Shown: piece by piece, positions 27,382-35,712 of the stretch
How positions within the stretch are numbered: position 1 is the stretch's first letter
Layout: each line of letters opens with the position of its first letter
Origin: CAVZTX01 sp963778375
Lineage (GTDB): Bacteria > Chloroflexota > Ktedonobacteria > Ktedonobacterales > Ktedonobacteraceae
Assembly (NCBI GenBank): GCA_963778375.1
Contig: CAVZTX010000025.1
Location: forward strand, 1 to 64,000
Reading direction: 5' to 3'
Length of the DNA stretch: 64,000 nt
Made by a program: the position numbers and the translations under genes
The notes under the pieces: generated by a model
The model's input: only the letters and a program-made list of their open reading frames with translations
Databases searched by the model: none
Told to the model about the DNA's origin: nothing

Positions 27382-27873
27382 TTAAGATCGCGTACGATAG
27401 CGAAGATAGCATTCAAGCATGTTCCGCTGTTGTCCATCCAGCTTGCTACGCAACTCCGTCTCATCCAACCAGCACGGATCTCCTTCAACACTACCATGCA
27501 ATTGCCCACCAACAACTTCTGCTTCGTAGATAAGCGTCAATGAACTCATACGACTGAAATGAGCGCTGACAACTGATGAATAGCCAACCACCTCGCCCAC
27601 TCGCAAATCCAATCCAGTCTCTTCTTTGCCCTCGCGTTGCACAGTTTGTGCAGGTTGCTCGCGCCAACGTATAAAACCACTCGGAAAGACGAGCTTACCT
27701 TCGGGACGCTGTACAACCAGGTAACGTCCCTTGTCTTCAACAATCATGCATACACTGCCAAATGGAGGTAAGTTTCCTATCAGGAGAAAGTTGAGGACGT
27801 TGAAGACGATACCCACTACCTTATTGAACACGCGATACAATCTTCGGTTCAGCACAAATCGGAACCCACCCAT
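27382..27873 (-). CDS. NUDIX hydrolase with N-terminal extension
   Basis: 163 residues. The NUDIX box reads GFIRWREQPAQTVQREGKEE then TGLDL (residues ~67-91), which fits GX5EX7REUXEEXGU with the expected Glu residues. The first ~35 residues are basic and hydrophobic (FNKVVGIVFNVLNFLLIGNL) and might touch the membrane. The upstream half of the fold has SVCMIVEDKGRYLVVQRPEG. NUDIX enzymes cleave nucleoside diphosphates linked to another group; the substrate is unknown. It is a single gene facing away from sqdB. Confidence 0.82.
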   Translation of the reverse strand: MGGFRFVLNRRLYRVFNKVVGIVFNVLNFLLIGNLPPFGSVCMIVEDKGRYLVVQRPEGKLVFPSGFIRWREQPAQTVQREGKEETGLDLRVGEVVGYSSVVSAHFSRMSSLTLIYEAEVVGGQLHGSVEGDPCWLDETELRSKLDGQQRNMLECYLRYRTRS

Positions 27874-28145
27874 CTATTAATTTGTTTGTATACACATGAA
27901 TTATACGACAAGAAGCGAACTTGATGATGGGATTCGCCTTAATTCATCTAGCCACTATATGCTCCAATTCCAAAAATCTGAGGCAAAATCAACCCTATTC
28001 GATGCCACCACGTGACGAATTGCTCACAATGTGCTAAGGTTCTTATGAGGAATACTGCTTGGCGGGTTCATCCAGCTTATTCCTCATAGCGGCCCATCCC
28101 CTGCAAGAGGGAACCCGTGATCTCAACATCAATGATGGAGGAAAC

Positions 28146-29327
28146 ATGCGAATTCTCATATTGGGAGGTGATGGCTACCTTGGCTGGCCACAATCACTCT
28201 ACCTATCTAGCAAAGGACATGATGTCACTATCTTCGACAACTTGTCACGCAGGCACTTTGACCTTGAACGTGGCTTCAATAGCCTGATCCCCATCCAGAC
28301 GCTTCATGAACGCGTCGCAGCATGGAAAGAAATCTCAAGACGGCAGATTCAGATATATATCGGTGACACAATGGACTATGAAGCGCTTGCTGCCGTCTTC
28401 CAAGACGTTCAACCCGAAGCGGTTGTACACTTCGCCGAACAGCGCTCTGCACCATATTCTATGATCGACCGCAAACACGCCGTCTACACACAGACAAACA
28501 ACGTCATTGGTACGCTCAATGTTCTATACGCCATGAAAGAATTTACGCCCGACTGTCACCTTGTGAAACTCGGCACAATGGGTGAATACGGCACCCCAAA
28601 TATTGACATCGAAGAGGGTTTTATCGAAATTCATCATAAAGGCCGTTCGGACATCTTGCCTTATCCAAAACAGCCCTCCAGTTTCTATCACCTTAGCAAA
28701 GTTCATGACAGCCACAACATTATGTTCTGCTGCAAAATCTGGGGACTTCGTGCCACCGACTTGAACCAGGGTGTAGTATATGGCGTTGAGACCGACGAGA
28801 CAGCACAAGATGAGCGCCTGGCAACCCGTTTCGACTACGATCAGATCTATGGCACAGCCCTCAATCGCTTTTGCGTCCAGGCGGCTGTAGGATATCCACT
28901 CAGCGTTTATGGAAAAGGCATGCAAACCCGCGGATATATCAATTTAAGAGACACTATTCGATGCATCGAACTCGCCATTTCATCACCGCCAAGAGAAGGT
29001 GAATATCGCGTATTCAACCAGATCACCGAACAATTTTCACTTCTTGAACTGGCAGAAATGGTTGTCGAGCAAAGCAATCGCTTTGGATTAGAGGCACAGG
29101 TCAAACATCTCCCGAACCCTCGCGTTGAGGCAGAGCAGCACTACTACAACGCCACTCATACCAGGCTCATCGAACTCGGACTTGAACCACATCTGTTGAA
29201 CGGAGATGTGCTCGAATCGCTCATCAACCTTGCTATCGAATACCGCGAGCACATCGACAGAAACCTGATTCTGCCTACCGTCAACTGGCGTATGACCAAA
29301 AATGAGCTAGCTCAGGCGAGTTCCTGA
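28146..29327 (+). CDS. sqdB: UDP-sulfoquinovose synthase (SQD1/SqdB type)
   Basis: 393 residues from ATG 28146, which has GGAGG 5 bases upstream; an upstream in-frame ATG at 28059 lacks similarity. The N-terminal ILGGDGYLGWPQSLYLSSKG is the NAD-binding glycine motif with the WP that marks SQD1. Further matches: VVHFAEQRSAPYSMID, LVKLGTMGEYGTPNIDIEEG (catalytic Thr) and PSSFYHLSKVHDSHN (YxxxK), RATDLNQGVVYG, QTRGYINLRDTIRCIELAI and FNQITEQFS. The enzyme makes UDP-sulfoquinovose from UDP-glucose and sulfite, the head-group donor for the sulfolipid SQDG. Three bases of overlap logic: it ends 16 bases inside the convergent glycosyltransferase gene, a likely partner. Confidence 0.92.
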   Translation: MRILILGGDGYLGWPQSLYLSSKGHDVTIFDNLSRRHFDLERGFNSLIPIQTLHERVAAWKEISRRQIQIYIGDTMDYEALAAVFQDVQPEAVVHFAEQRSAPYSMIDRKHAVYTQTNNVIGTLNVLYAMKEFTPDCHLVKLGTMGEYGTPNIDIEEGFIEIHHKGRSDILPYPKQPSSFYHLSKVHDSHNIMFCCKIWGLRATDLNQGVVYGVETDETAQDERLATRFDYDQIYGTALNRFCVQAAVGYPLSVYGKGMQTRGYINLRDTIRCIELAISSPPREGEYRVFNQITEQFSLLELAEMVVEQSNRFGLEAQVKHLPNPRVEAEQHYYNATHTRLIELGLEPHLLNGDVLESLINLAIEYREHIDRNLILPTVNWRMTKNELAQASS

Positions 29328-30436
29328 TCATCTATCACTTTCTCGGAGGCAAGCAATCGATCAATAATCGGAGCAGTGCTCGCATTTGCCTGCATATTCC
29401 AGGCTTTATAGACCCGAATACTGGCTACCTTTTCGGCAATCATCGCTGGATTGTCTGCTATCCCGGTGAGCAGTTCTTTCTGAACTGTCGTTTCCAGACA
29501 AATCCAGCCCAGGTTATGTCTGTCAATAAATTGAAGATTGGGCGCTTCCTGACCCGGAATAAAGGTAGTAGCGAGAAATGGTTTCTCTACCATGAATGCT
29601 TCGGTTATAAAGCTAGCTCCTGCTTTCCCTGCGATCACATCCGCTGCGGCCATATAGGGAGCGATCAATTCGGTAAACGGTAACGTTCGTACTCGCTCAA
29701 TACCTGTATAACGTGATGCCATTTTCTCATTATTGCCAACTGCCAGGATAATTTGCATGGGCACATTCATACTCAATAAGCCCTCGATAGTCTGATCAAC
29801 TCCGGCAGATCCTTTCGCGCCTCCCTGAAGAAAAATGGTAAATATGTCAGGGTCTAATCCGAGGGCAGCGAGAGTTTCACTTTTCTCGTATGATGAAACT
29901 TCTAAAAACTGGCGTCGCACTGGCCTACCGGTAAGATACAGGCGATTTTTCTCGATACCCTGTTCCAGGGACTGCGCAAAAATTTCACGCGTTGGAGTAA
30001 GATAAGCATTAGCTTGTTTCTCAGTAAACCAGGTCATATGCAAGCGACCAAGGTCGGTGAGTTGAAAAACAAGCGGGACAGGTTTCCTCAGACGCTCATT
30101 AACACGTGCAGTCAGATAGGATAAGAGCGCGTGTGTTGTTATAAGTAACTGTGGCCGAACTTCCTCTATAATGCCGAGTAACCGCCTGCTGCTAATCGGT
30201 GTAAGTAAGCGGTGCAGCCATAACGCACCAATTTCATTGTCCGTCAGGACAAATTGCCAATCAAAATATTTCAAAAAATGTCGGCTCGCTGCTGCATAAA
30301 AATGATCAACACTTTTAGGTTGTGGATCCACGATCACAACTTCGTAGTCCGCCTCAAGCGCATCTTTCAGTGACTGCGCCAAATTCAGGTGTCCACCTCC
30401 AGTATGGGTGGTAAGAATCAAAATAGTGGGCCTCAT
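29312..30436 (-). CDS. GT28-family (MGDG synthase/MurG-like) glycosyltransferase
   Basis: 374 residues. The start ILILTTHTGGGHLNLAQSLKDAL is the GGGH motif of MGDG synthase/MurG-like transferases. The N-lobe has PQLLITTHALLSYLTARV and FQLTDLGRLHMTWF. The C-lobe has TIFLQGGAKGSAGV and VIAGKAGASFITEAF, the UDP-sugar-binding region. Lipid glycosyltransferases of this group transfer a sugar from a nucleotide to a membrane lipid. Facing sqdB and sharing its 3' end, it is a candidate for the sulfoquinovosyl transfer step (usually done by GT4 SqdX) or for monogalactosyl-diacylglycerol synthesis. Its start overlaps the DedA stop by 4 bases (ATGA), so it is translationally coupled. Confidence 0.82.
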   Translation of the reverse strand: MRPTILILTTHTGGGHLNLAQSLKDALEADYEVVIVDPQPKSVDHFYAAASRHFLKYFDWQFVLTDNEIGALWLHRLLTPISSRRLLGIIEEVRPQLLITTHALLSYLTARVNERLRKPVPLVFQLTDLGRLHMTWFTEKQANAYLTPTREIFAQSLEQGIEKNRLYLTGRPVRRQFLEVSSYEKSETLAALGLDPDIFTIFLQGGAKGSAGVDQTIEGLLSMNVPMQIILAVGNNEKMASRYTGIERVRTLPFTELIAPYMAAADVIAGKAGASFITEAFMVEKPFLATTFIPGQEAPNLQFIDRHNLGWICLETTVQKELLTGIADNPAMIAEKVASIRVYKAWNMQANASTAPIIDRLLASEKVIDDQELA

Positions 30437-31233
30437 TGGGTTTCTTTTGCATCTTTTAACTCAGAAATGAGCACAGGATTGGTAACATGTCCATCTTTAC
30501 CATCTAATCCTGCCTTACCATTCAACGGCTGAGGCGTCTCGACCACCTCTCCAAGCGGTTGGAGTGCGCTGCCTACCTCCACGAGCGGCTGAGAAGTATC
30601 GTTCACCTCATCTTCAATAGCACTTGCACGTCTCCTCCTCCGTATCCTTTGAATGAGCAAGCTAGCAAGAATCATGGCTACCAGCAACGCCAGAACAAGA
30701 CTTGCGAAGGCCCCAAAAATACTTGCCACCTCCTCCCAGCTTTCCGCAAAGGCAAATCCCAGGCCCAGAGAAATTATCACGCTCAGCGTTTGCCCGCATA
30801 CATCCCAGAAGAGAAAGTATCGATAACGGTATCGTTCTATTCCTGCCAGGATATTTATTGGACCACCGAGCACAACGATCAGAAAACGCGTAATAAAGAT
30901 TGCCCATGCTGTTCTGCGCCGAAAGTAGGCCCGGCCTCGCGCCATATTTTGCGGTGTGATCCAACGAATGCGCCTTTGTCGCTCAAGCCAGATTATTATC
31001 GCGTTTCCCACACGACGGCCAATGAAATAGCCAAGATTGTCTCCCATTACGGCCGCACTCAAAGCAACTGGAAAAAGTATGAAAATGTTGAGATCACCAA
31101 GCGCAGCAAAAGCCCCCGCGGCAAATAGAAGGAGAGAACCAGAAACGGGCACACCAACCGCAGCCACGAAAACAATCAACCAGAGCGCAGGATACCCATA
31201 TTGCTGCAGCGCACCGATAATGAAAGCGTTCAA
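30433..31233 (-). CDS. DedA family membrane protein
   Basis: 266 residues. Core DedA/SNARE-associated domain at ~1-200: YPALWLIVFVAAVGVPVSG, MGDNLGYFIGRRVG, RTAWAIFITRFLIVVLGGPI and NILAGIERYRYRYFLFWDVC. Four to five transmembrane segments, the last at ~170-195, followed by a basic RIRRRRRAS stretch and an acidic/polar cytoplasmic tail of ~50 residues. DedA proteins are phospholipid scramblases or transporters (for example undecaprenyl-phosphate flippases). Overlaps by 4 bases with both neighbours, so it belongs to the operon 31652-29312 that also holds the lipid glycosyltransferase. A lipid-carrier or head-group role fits. Confidence 0.9.
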   Translation of the reverse strand: MNAFIIGALQQYGYPALWLIVFVAAVGVPVSGSLLLFAAGAFAALGDLNIFILFPVALSAAVMGDNLGYFIGRRVGNAIIIWLERQRRIRWITPQNMARGRAYFRRRTAWAIFITRFLIVVLGGPINILAGIERYRYRYFLFWDVCGQTLSVIISLGLGFAFAESWEEVASIFGAFASLVLALLVAMILASLLIQRIRRRRRASAIEDEVNDTSQPLVEVGSALQPLGEVVETPQPLNGKAGLDGKDGHVTNPVLISELKDAKETQ

Positions 31234-31652
31234 TAGTATGTCCTCCCGCGCATTGGTGTAAGAGGTCTCATACTGGTATGGGGCGTAGGGATAGCATGTT
31301 GTTTACGATAGGTCAAAATGGCATGCTGGATTGTATGTACAACTTGATCTACCGGCTGCTTTTTACGATTCGCGATCTCATAGAGCGTCACATGACGCAC
31401 CGAACTAGGCGTACCGATATGGAGTGTGCTACACAGGTAGTCTTCGGGAACATGATAGACATGGGAGATCACGTGAACGGTCATCCAGGGATGAACAGTG
31501 CTCACATCCCCTGTTTTGACAGCGCTATTCTGGTGCTGGAAACTTCGCACCGCCTGGAAAGTACTTACAGAAGTAAAGACAAGGACACCCAGCATAAAGA
31601 GCAGCAGAAGCCAGAGTAGGCCCAGCTTGACACGGTCACTCAGCGCATACAA
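31230..31652 (-). CDS. Hypothetical small membrane protein, first gene of the DedA operon
   Basis: 140 residues. A transmembrane helix (LGLLWLLLLFMLGVLVFTSV, ~residues 10-29) is followed by an outer domain of ~100 residues with two similar helical units (MTVHVISHVYHVPEDYL and VTLYEIANRKKQPVDQVVH), reminiscent of small helix-pair domains beside membrane cytochrome or lipid proteins. No named family is recognised. Its last codons overlap the DedA start by 4 bases. The tail is Pro/Arg-rich. Confidence that it is a gene is high; function is not known. Confidence 0.72.
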   Translation of the reverse strand: MYALSDRVKLGLLWLLLLFMLGVLVFTSVSTFQAVRSFQHQNSAVKTGDVSTVHPWMTVHVISHVYHVPEDYLCSTLHIGTPSSVRHVTLYEIANRKKQPVDQVVHTIQHAILTYRKQHAIPTPHTSMRPLTPMRGRTYY

Positions 31653-31874
31653 CTCCTACCGACCCTTTCTTTTGTCACTACTAAGATGTTGAAAATGGGC
31701 TTCAAAGTCGCCAGGTCCTTGTGCTCCGCAATGGCTGACTCAATACTTGCACATGATCACTTCTGTCAACTTATGTATCATTACGACAACACTTCTCTAT
31801 TAGTTGCAATAATACCATATGAGAATAAAGCTCAAGCAAAAAGTAGGACTTTAATAACAGGTGAAAATATAGTA

Positions 31875-31914
31875 TGTGCTCATGCTGGTTTCTGAACAAA
31901 CCAACATGAGCACA
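31875..31914 (-). terminator. Terminator after the xylH-like gene
   Basis: TGTGCTCATGCTGGTTT (31875-31891) pairs with AAACCAACATGAGCACA (31898-31914), 16 of 17 bases. On the minus strand it follows the transporter operon stop by 24 bases and is followed by a T-rich stretch (ACTATATTTTCAC). Bases 31653-31870 show no gene. Confidence 0.7.
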
Positions 31915-31938
31915 GAGCTAGCTCAAAGGCAACAACCA

Positions 31939-33195
31939 TCAGCGACCGCTGCGTGCCTGCAGTCTGCGTACCACAGCATCAACAGTCACAGCAATCAACA
32001 AGACACTGCCTTCAACAACCTGCTTCACATCCGCTCCCTGATTTTGTAGTGCCAACCCATTTTCAAGGCTACCAATAATCAACACCCCTAGCACAATGGC
32101 CCAGACGGAGCCTTTACCACCAAAGAGGCTCACGCCTCCGATCACCGCCGCGCCAATTGCATCAAGCAGGAGTGACGGGCTAATCTGGCTCGCCACAGCA
32201 GTTCCGCGAGAGGCCAGTACAATACCTCCTATAGCAGCAATCGTAGAGCACAAGGTAAAGACAGCTATACGTATCCCAACCACATTAATACCCGCGCGGC
32301 GTGCAGCTTCGGCATTCCCACCAACCGCATAGACATGCCGACCAAACGTGGTCTTTGTCAAAATGACCCAGAACAGCAAGATCAAGCCAAAGAGGATCGC
32401 CGTCGAATTAGGCACTCCACTGAAATTTTCAAAAACGAGCACTGCCCCCTCAACTACTACAAGAGCTAGCACAACCTGCACAATGAGCTGGGTGAGCGAC
32501 ATCACTCTCAAACCACTCTGCTTGCGTCGGAAATAATTAAGGAGGAGGCTGCCGATATACAACAAAACAGCGATAGTTGGCAAGCCGATCCCCAGGTAAT
32601 CCGGCAGGAAACTATAAGGAGTACCTGCAATGGAAATGACAAAAGGATCACGAATGATAAGCGTGCTCTGGTGATTCAGCAGAATAAGCAGAAGGCCCGC
32701 ATAGGCAATGGAGCCTGCCAACGTGACGATAAATGAAGGAACTCGCAGGACTGCAATAAAAATACCATTGATGAAGCCAATTAAAGCCCCCGCAAGCAGT
32801 GCAGCAGGAATAGCTACCAAGGCAGGCAGTCCCGCACGTTCTGTAAGTACCGCCATCACCACGGAGCAGAAGGTGGCCACAGCAGCCACTGAGAGATCAA
32901 TCTCACCGAGCAGCAGTACGAGGATGACGCCTAGCCCAATAATACCGATATCAGCAATCTGAAGGAAGAGATTCGAAAGGTTGCGCGGCTCGAGAAAAAT
33001 TCCTCCCGAGACAATTGCAAAAAAGATCACTATCGCAACAAGCGTCAACAATACAGGGATAAAGCCCAGATCACCACGTAGCAATTGTCCCACCGTCCGG
33101 CGTTGCGTATATGAAGGTGCCTCCACAGAGGCAGCCGAAAACGACTGGTCGGCAGTTGTAGTTGAAGATTCATTTGTCTTCATAATATCACTCAT
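31939..33195 (-). CDS. Sugar ABC transporter permease, XylH-like
   Basis: 418 residues with about 10 hydrophobic segments. The middle contains IADIGIIGLGVILVLLLGEI then DLSVAAVATFC (the E-I-D-L-S signature of ribose/xylose-type permeases), RVPSFIVTLAGSIAYAGLLL, and near the end VYAVGGNAEAARRAGINV and GAAVIGGVSLFGGKGSVW. A larger loop between segments is typical of XylH rather than RbsC. It forms the membrane channel for a pentose-type sugar. Its start overlaps the ATPase gene by 4 bases. The cytoplasmic N-terminus (Thr/Ser-rich, ~35 residues) is longer than usual. Confidence 0.9.
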   Translation of the reverse strand: MSDIMKTNESSTTTADQSFSAASVEAPSYTQRRTVGQLLRGDLGFIPVLLTLVAIVIFFAIVSGGIFLEPRNLSNLFLQIADIGIIGLGVILVLLLGEIDLSVAAVATFCSVVMAVLTERAGLPALVAIPAALLAGALIGFINGIFIAVLRVPSFIVTLAGSIAYAGLLLILLNHQSTLIIRDPFVISIAGTPYSFLPDYLGIGLPTIAVLLYIGSLLLNYFRRKQSGLRVMSLTQLIVQVVLALVVVEGAVLVFENFSGVPNSTAILFGLILLFWVILTKTTFGRHVYAVGGNAEAARRAGINVVGIRIAVFTLCSTIAAIGGIVLASRGTAVASQISPSLLLDAIGAAVIGGVSLFGGKGSVWAIVLGVLIIGSLENGLALQNQGADVKQVVEGSVLLIAVTVDAVVRRLQARSGR

Positions 33196-34169
33196 TTCTG
33201 ATTTCCTCCCGGTATGCCATTGGCCGCTCCCTCAGTTGTCATCAATTGCCCAAATTCCGCTCCTGTAATGGCAGCTACCACTTGCTCTGGTGTTGTGTTC
33301 TTGACTTCAAATGTACCCACTCTCCTGCCCAGGCGCAACACAATCACTCGATCTACAACCTCAAAAACATCGGCCAGGTTGTGTGAAATAACCACCACAC
33401 CCAAGCCTTGTTCGCGCAATCGGCGAATCAAATTGAGCACCTGTCGTGTCTGTGCAACACCAAGCGCAGCGGTCGGCTCGTCAAGTAACACAACCTTCGC
33501 ATTGCGCAAAATAGACTTTGCTACAGCAATAGATTGTCTCTGACCGCCGGAAAGCGAGGCCACTAGCGAACGTACCGACGGAATTTTCACTTCAAGAATA
33601 CGTAGTACAGATAACCCCTTCCGTTCCATCTCATTCTCTCTCAACGAACGAAGCGGGGTAATATCCTCGCGGCCTAAAAAGAGATTGGCAATGACATCCA
33701 GGTTATCGCAAAGCGCTAGGTCCTGGTAAACCGTCTCGATACCTAAACGAGCCGCGACTTGTGGGCTGGTAATTTTGACCGGCTGACCCTCCACGAAAAT
33801 TTCACCATCGTCAGCAGGTCCTACACCCGCTATCGTCTTGATCAAGGTCGATTTTCCAGCGCCGTTGTCTCCAACGAGGCCAACAACTTCACCCGCGTAA
33901 ACTTCAAAATCAACATTGGTCAATGCACGTACTGCGCCGAAGCTTTTGTTGATCCCTCGCATCATGAGTATTGGTTGACGCGTGGATGATTGCTCGGATA
34001 CAACAGGCGTGACTTCAGGATTTGGGGTAGGTTCTATTATGGGTGATGCGGCCTCCTGATATGATTCCATTTGCCGCTCCGGCATAACAAGCGTTGCCTC
34101 ATCATCTAATGGGTGCCGAGGGATCGAGGATCTAACCTCATCATCCGAAGGAGTTACATTATCGGCCAT
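33192..34169 (-). CDS. Sugar ABC transporter ATP-binding protein, one-domain
   Basis: 325 residues from ATG 34169, placed 5 bases after GGAGGG (an ATG 4 codons upstream would overlap that site). An N-terminal extension of ~65 polar residues precedes one ABC domain: GLVGDNGAGKSTLIKTIAG (Walker A), VYQDLALCDNLDV (Q-loop), LSGGQRQSIAVAKSI (signature), VVLLDEPTAALG (Walker B) and VVISHNL (switch His). Carbohydrate importers of this class usually have two fused ABC domains (RbsA/XylG, ~500 residues); a single one matches the FrcA-like subset. It powers sugar uptake with the permease encoded next. Confidence 0.9.
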   Translation of the reverse strand: MADNVTPSDDEVRSSIPRHPLDDEATLVMPERQMESYQEAASPIIEPTPNPEVTPVVSEQSSTRQPILMMRGINKSFGAVRALTNVDFEVYAGEVVGLVGDNGAGKSTLIKTIAGVGPADDGEIFVEGQPVKITSPQVAARLGIETVYQDLALCDNLDVIANLFLGREDITPLRSLRENEMERKGLSVLRILEVKIPSVRSLVASLSGGQRQSIAVAKSILRNAKVVLLDEPTAALGVAQTRQVLNLIRRLREQGLGVVVISHNLADVFEVVDRVIVLRLGRRVGTFEVKNTTPEQVVAAITGAEFGQLMTTEGAANGIPGGNQK

Positions 34170-34290
34170 TTGGCCCTCCATTTAAGTTGTAACTAGCCAG
34201 TGCTCCCTCAATAAGGGGTAAATCTAAGGAAAGTATATCATCTCCAAAGGGGAAAAAGGTAGACTAGCTTCCAAAGTACCCGCAAGGGAT

Positions 34291-34352
34291 GCCCCTACCA
34301 CGACACGGAGAATACTCCCAAACCGTATCATGGTAGGGGCAGTGCTTGCCCC
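34291..34352. repeat. Inverted repeat with GTAGGGGC arms
   Basis: GCCCCTACCA (34291-34300) pairs with TGGTAGGGGC (34331-34340). A second small hairpin, GGGGCA/TGCCCC, follows at 34337-34352. It lies in the 225-base gap between the xylF-like and ATPase genes, where it could lower expression downstream of the abundant binding protein. It resembles other GTAGGGGC repeats of the window. Confidence 0.55.
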
Positions 34353-34393
34353 TGCCCTGCAAACCAGGTTAAGGTACAACTATCCCTTTACAC

Positions 34394-35200
34394 TTATGGG
34401 CAAATCCCGCCAGCATGTGCCGGTAAACCTTTGCAGATGTCGGCCAGCGAGGCAAAGTTATCCGCAACAACTGTCGTGAGGATATTACTCTTGTCAACTG
34501 CCACAGGCGTCTCGAGGATCGAAGGAATGTTGCCTCCGTCCATCGTTGCAGTGGTAGAGCCATTGGTCATTGAAGTGGTATCCGTCCCATTGCTGATTGC
34601 GGTAGCCAACTGAACAGCCGCAGTGACCTCTTTGGTGATTGCCTTGTACACAGTCATTGACTGGTCACCGGTGATAATGTTCTGGAGACCTGCAACCGTT
34701 GCATCTTGCCCGGTGACAAGCACTTTCCCATTGAGGTGCTGGGCCTTAAGTGCAGCGATCACCGAGTTTGCCATACCGTCGTTCGCAACATAGGCGATCT
34801 GAATGTTATTTTGATTCGCAGTCAGTACGCCTTCCATTTCAGTCTGTGCAGTTGGGTTATCCCAGCCAGGAGTATACTGATCGTACACCTTCTTCAAGGT
34901 TCCAGCATCATAGAGTGGCTGGAGTGCCTTCAATGCTCCCTGTCGAAACAGGATGGCATTGTTGTCCGTCTGTGCACCATTGATCATCGCCACGTTGTTG
35001 TGCCCTGCACCGGTGACGTAGCTCTTATAATGATCGACAATGTACTGACCTTGCAACTGGCCAACCATTACGTTGTCGAAGGAAACGTAGTAGGCTAAGA
35101 TCCTTGGACTGGATGAGGCGATCATAAGCAATGACGGGCACGCCCTTTGCCTTGGCGCTCGCCACAATCGCAGCCGCTTTCTGGCCATCAACAGCAGCAA
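34394..35200 (-). CDS. Xylose-type sugar-binding protein, C-terminal part
   Basis: Second piece of the binding-protein gene begun at 35549. True coding starts near 35,100 with LAYYVSFDNVMVGQLQGQYI, which in XylF-type proteins directly follows the YDRLI motif found at the end of the other piece. It continues with ALKALQPLYDAGTLKKVYDQ, VLTANQNNIQIAYVANDGMA, LVTGQDATVAGLQNIITGDQ and ends with a cysteine-containing tail (DICKGLPAHAGGICP). The first ~30 residues in this frame before the break are not family-like. One extra base near 35,105 explains the split. Confidence 0.8.
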   Translation of the reverse strand: MLLLMARKRLRLWRAPRQRACPSLLMIASSSPRILAYYVSFDNVMVGQLQGQYIVDHYKSYVTGAGHNNVAMINGAQTDNNAILFRQGALKALQPLYDAGTLKKVYDQYTPGWDNPTAQTEMEGVLTANQNNIQIAYVANDGMANSVIAALKAQHLNGKVLVTGQDATVAGLQNIITGDQSMTVYKAITKEVTAAVQLATAISNGTDTTSMTNGSTTATMDGGNIPSILETPVAVDKSNILTTVVADNFASLADICKGLPAHAGGICP

Positions 35201-35549
35201 CGATCAGGATACAATCGCCCTTCGTCAAATCGGCCTCTGCCTGATTCTGCTGATCATCAGCATTGCCCTCGGCATTGTTATAGTCCGGCGCTGTTCCAAG
35301 CGCAGTCATGAGGCCCGCTTGCAACAGTGGCCTGTCTACACCATCCCAACGAGCCGAAGTGGCTGTCTCGGGCAAGAGCACTCCTACCTTCTTACAGCCT
35401 TTACCATTACTGCCGGTAGCCCCTCCTCCACCGGTAGTTGTACCTCCACCACCACTCGCGGCACTGCCACACGCCGCAAGCATGATACCTAATACAAAAA
35501 CACTGAAAATCGTGGCAAACGACTTGCGTTGCCGACCAAATAGTTTCAT
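35025..35549 (-). CDS. Xylose-type sugar-binding lipoprotein, N-terminal part
   Basis: Begins with a lipoprotein signal (FATIFSVFVLGIMLAAC, lipobox LAAC at residue ~27), then a Gly/Thr linker and KVGVLLPETATSARWDGVDR, the N-terminal lobe of the XylF/RbsB-like family. It runs to GVPVIAYDRLIQSKDL and then leaves the family, where the second frame takes over. ACGGAAGGACGGG lies upstream of the ATG. Without the frame repair the product would be a 174-residue fragment and the transporter would lack its binding protein. This gene heads the operon 35549-31939. Confidence 0.8.
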   Translation of the reverse strand: MKLFGRQRKSFATIFSVFVLGIMLAACGSAASGGGGTTTGGGGATGSNGKGCKKVGVLLPETATSARWDGVDRPLLQAGLMTALGTAPDYNNAEGNADDQQNQAEADLTKGDCILIVAAVDGQKAAAIVASAKAKGVPVIAYDRLIQSKDLSLLRFLRQRNGWPVARSVHCRSL

Positions 35550-35712
35550 TGTAAACCCGTCCTTCCGTGTTTCACCTTTCCCAGTTTCGTCAATTGAAAA
35601 CTGATCACATGAAAGGTGTACATTGCATGACTGTCACTAAGAACTCTACAACACCACTGTTGACCGAAAGCAGAGTCTTCTTGTAAGTGAATGAATAAGA
35701 CCTCCTTTCCGC

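Noticed and set aside
31686..31895. Plus-strand frame of 69 codons between the two operons
   Set aside because: No ribosome site or recognisable sequence, and its end is part of the terminator hairpin.
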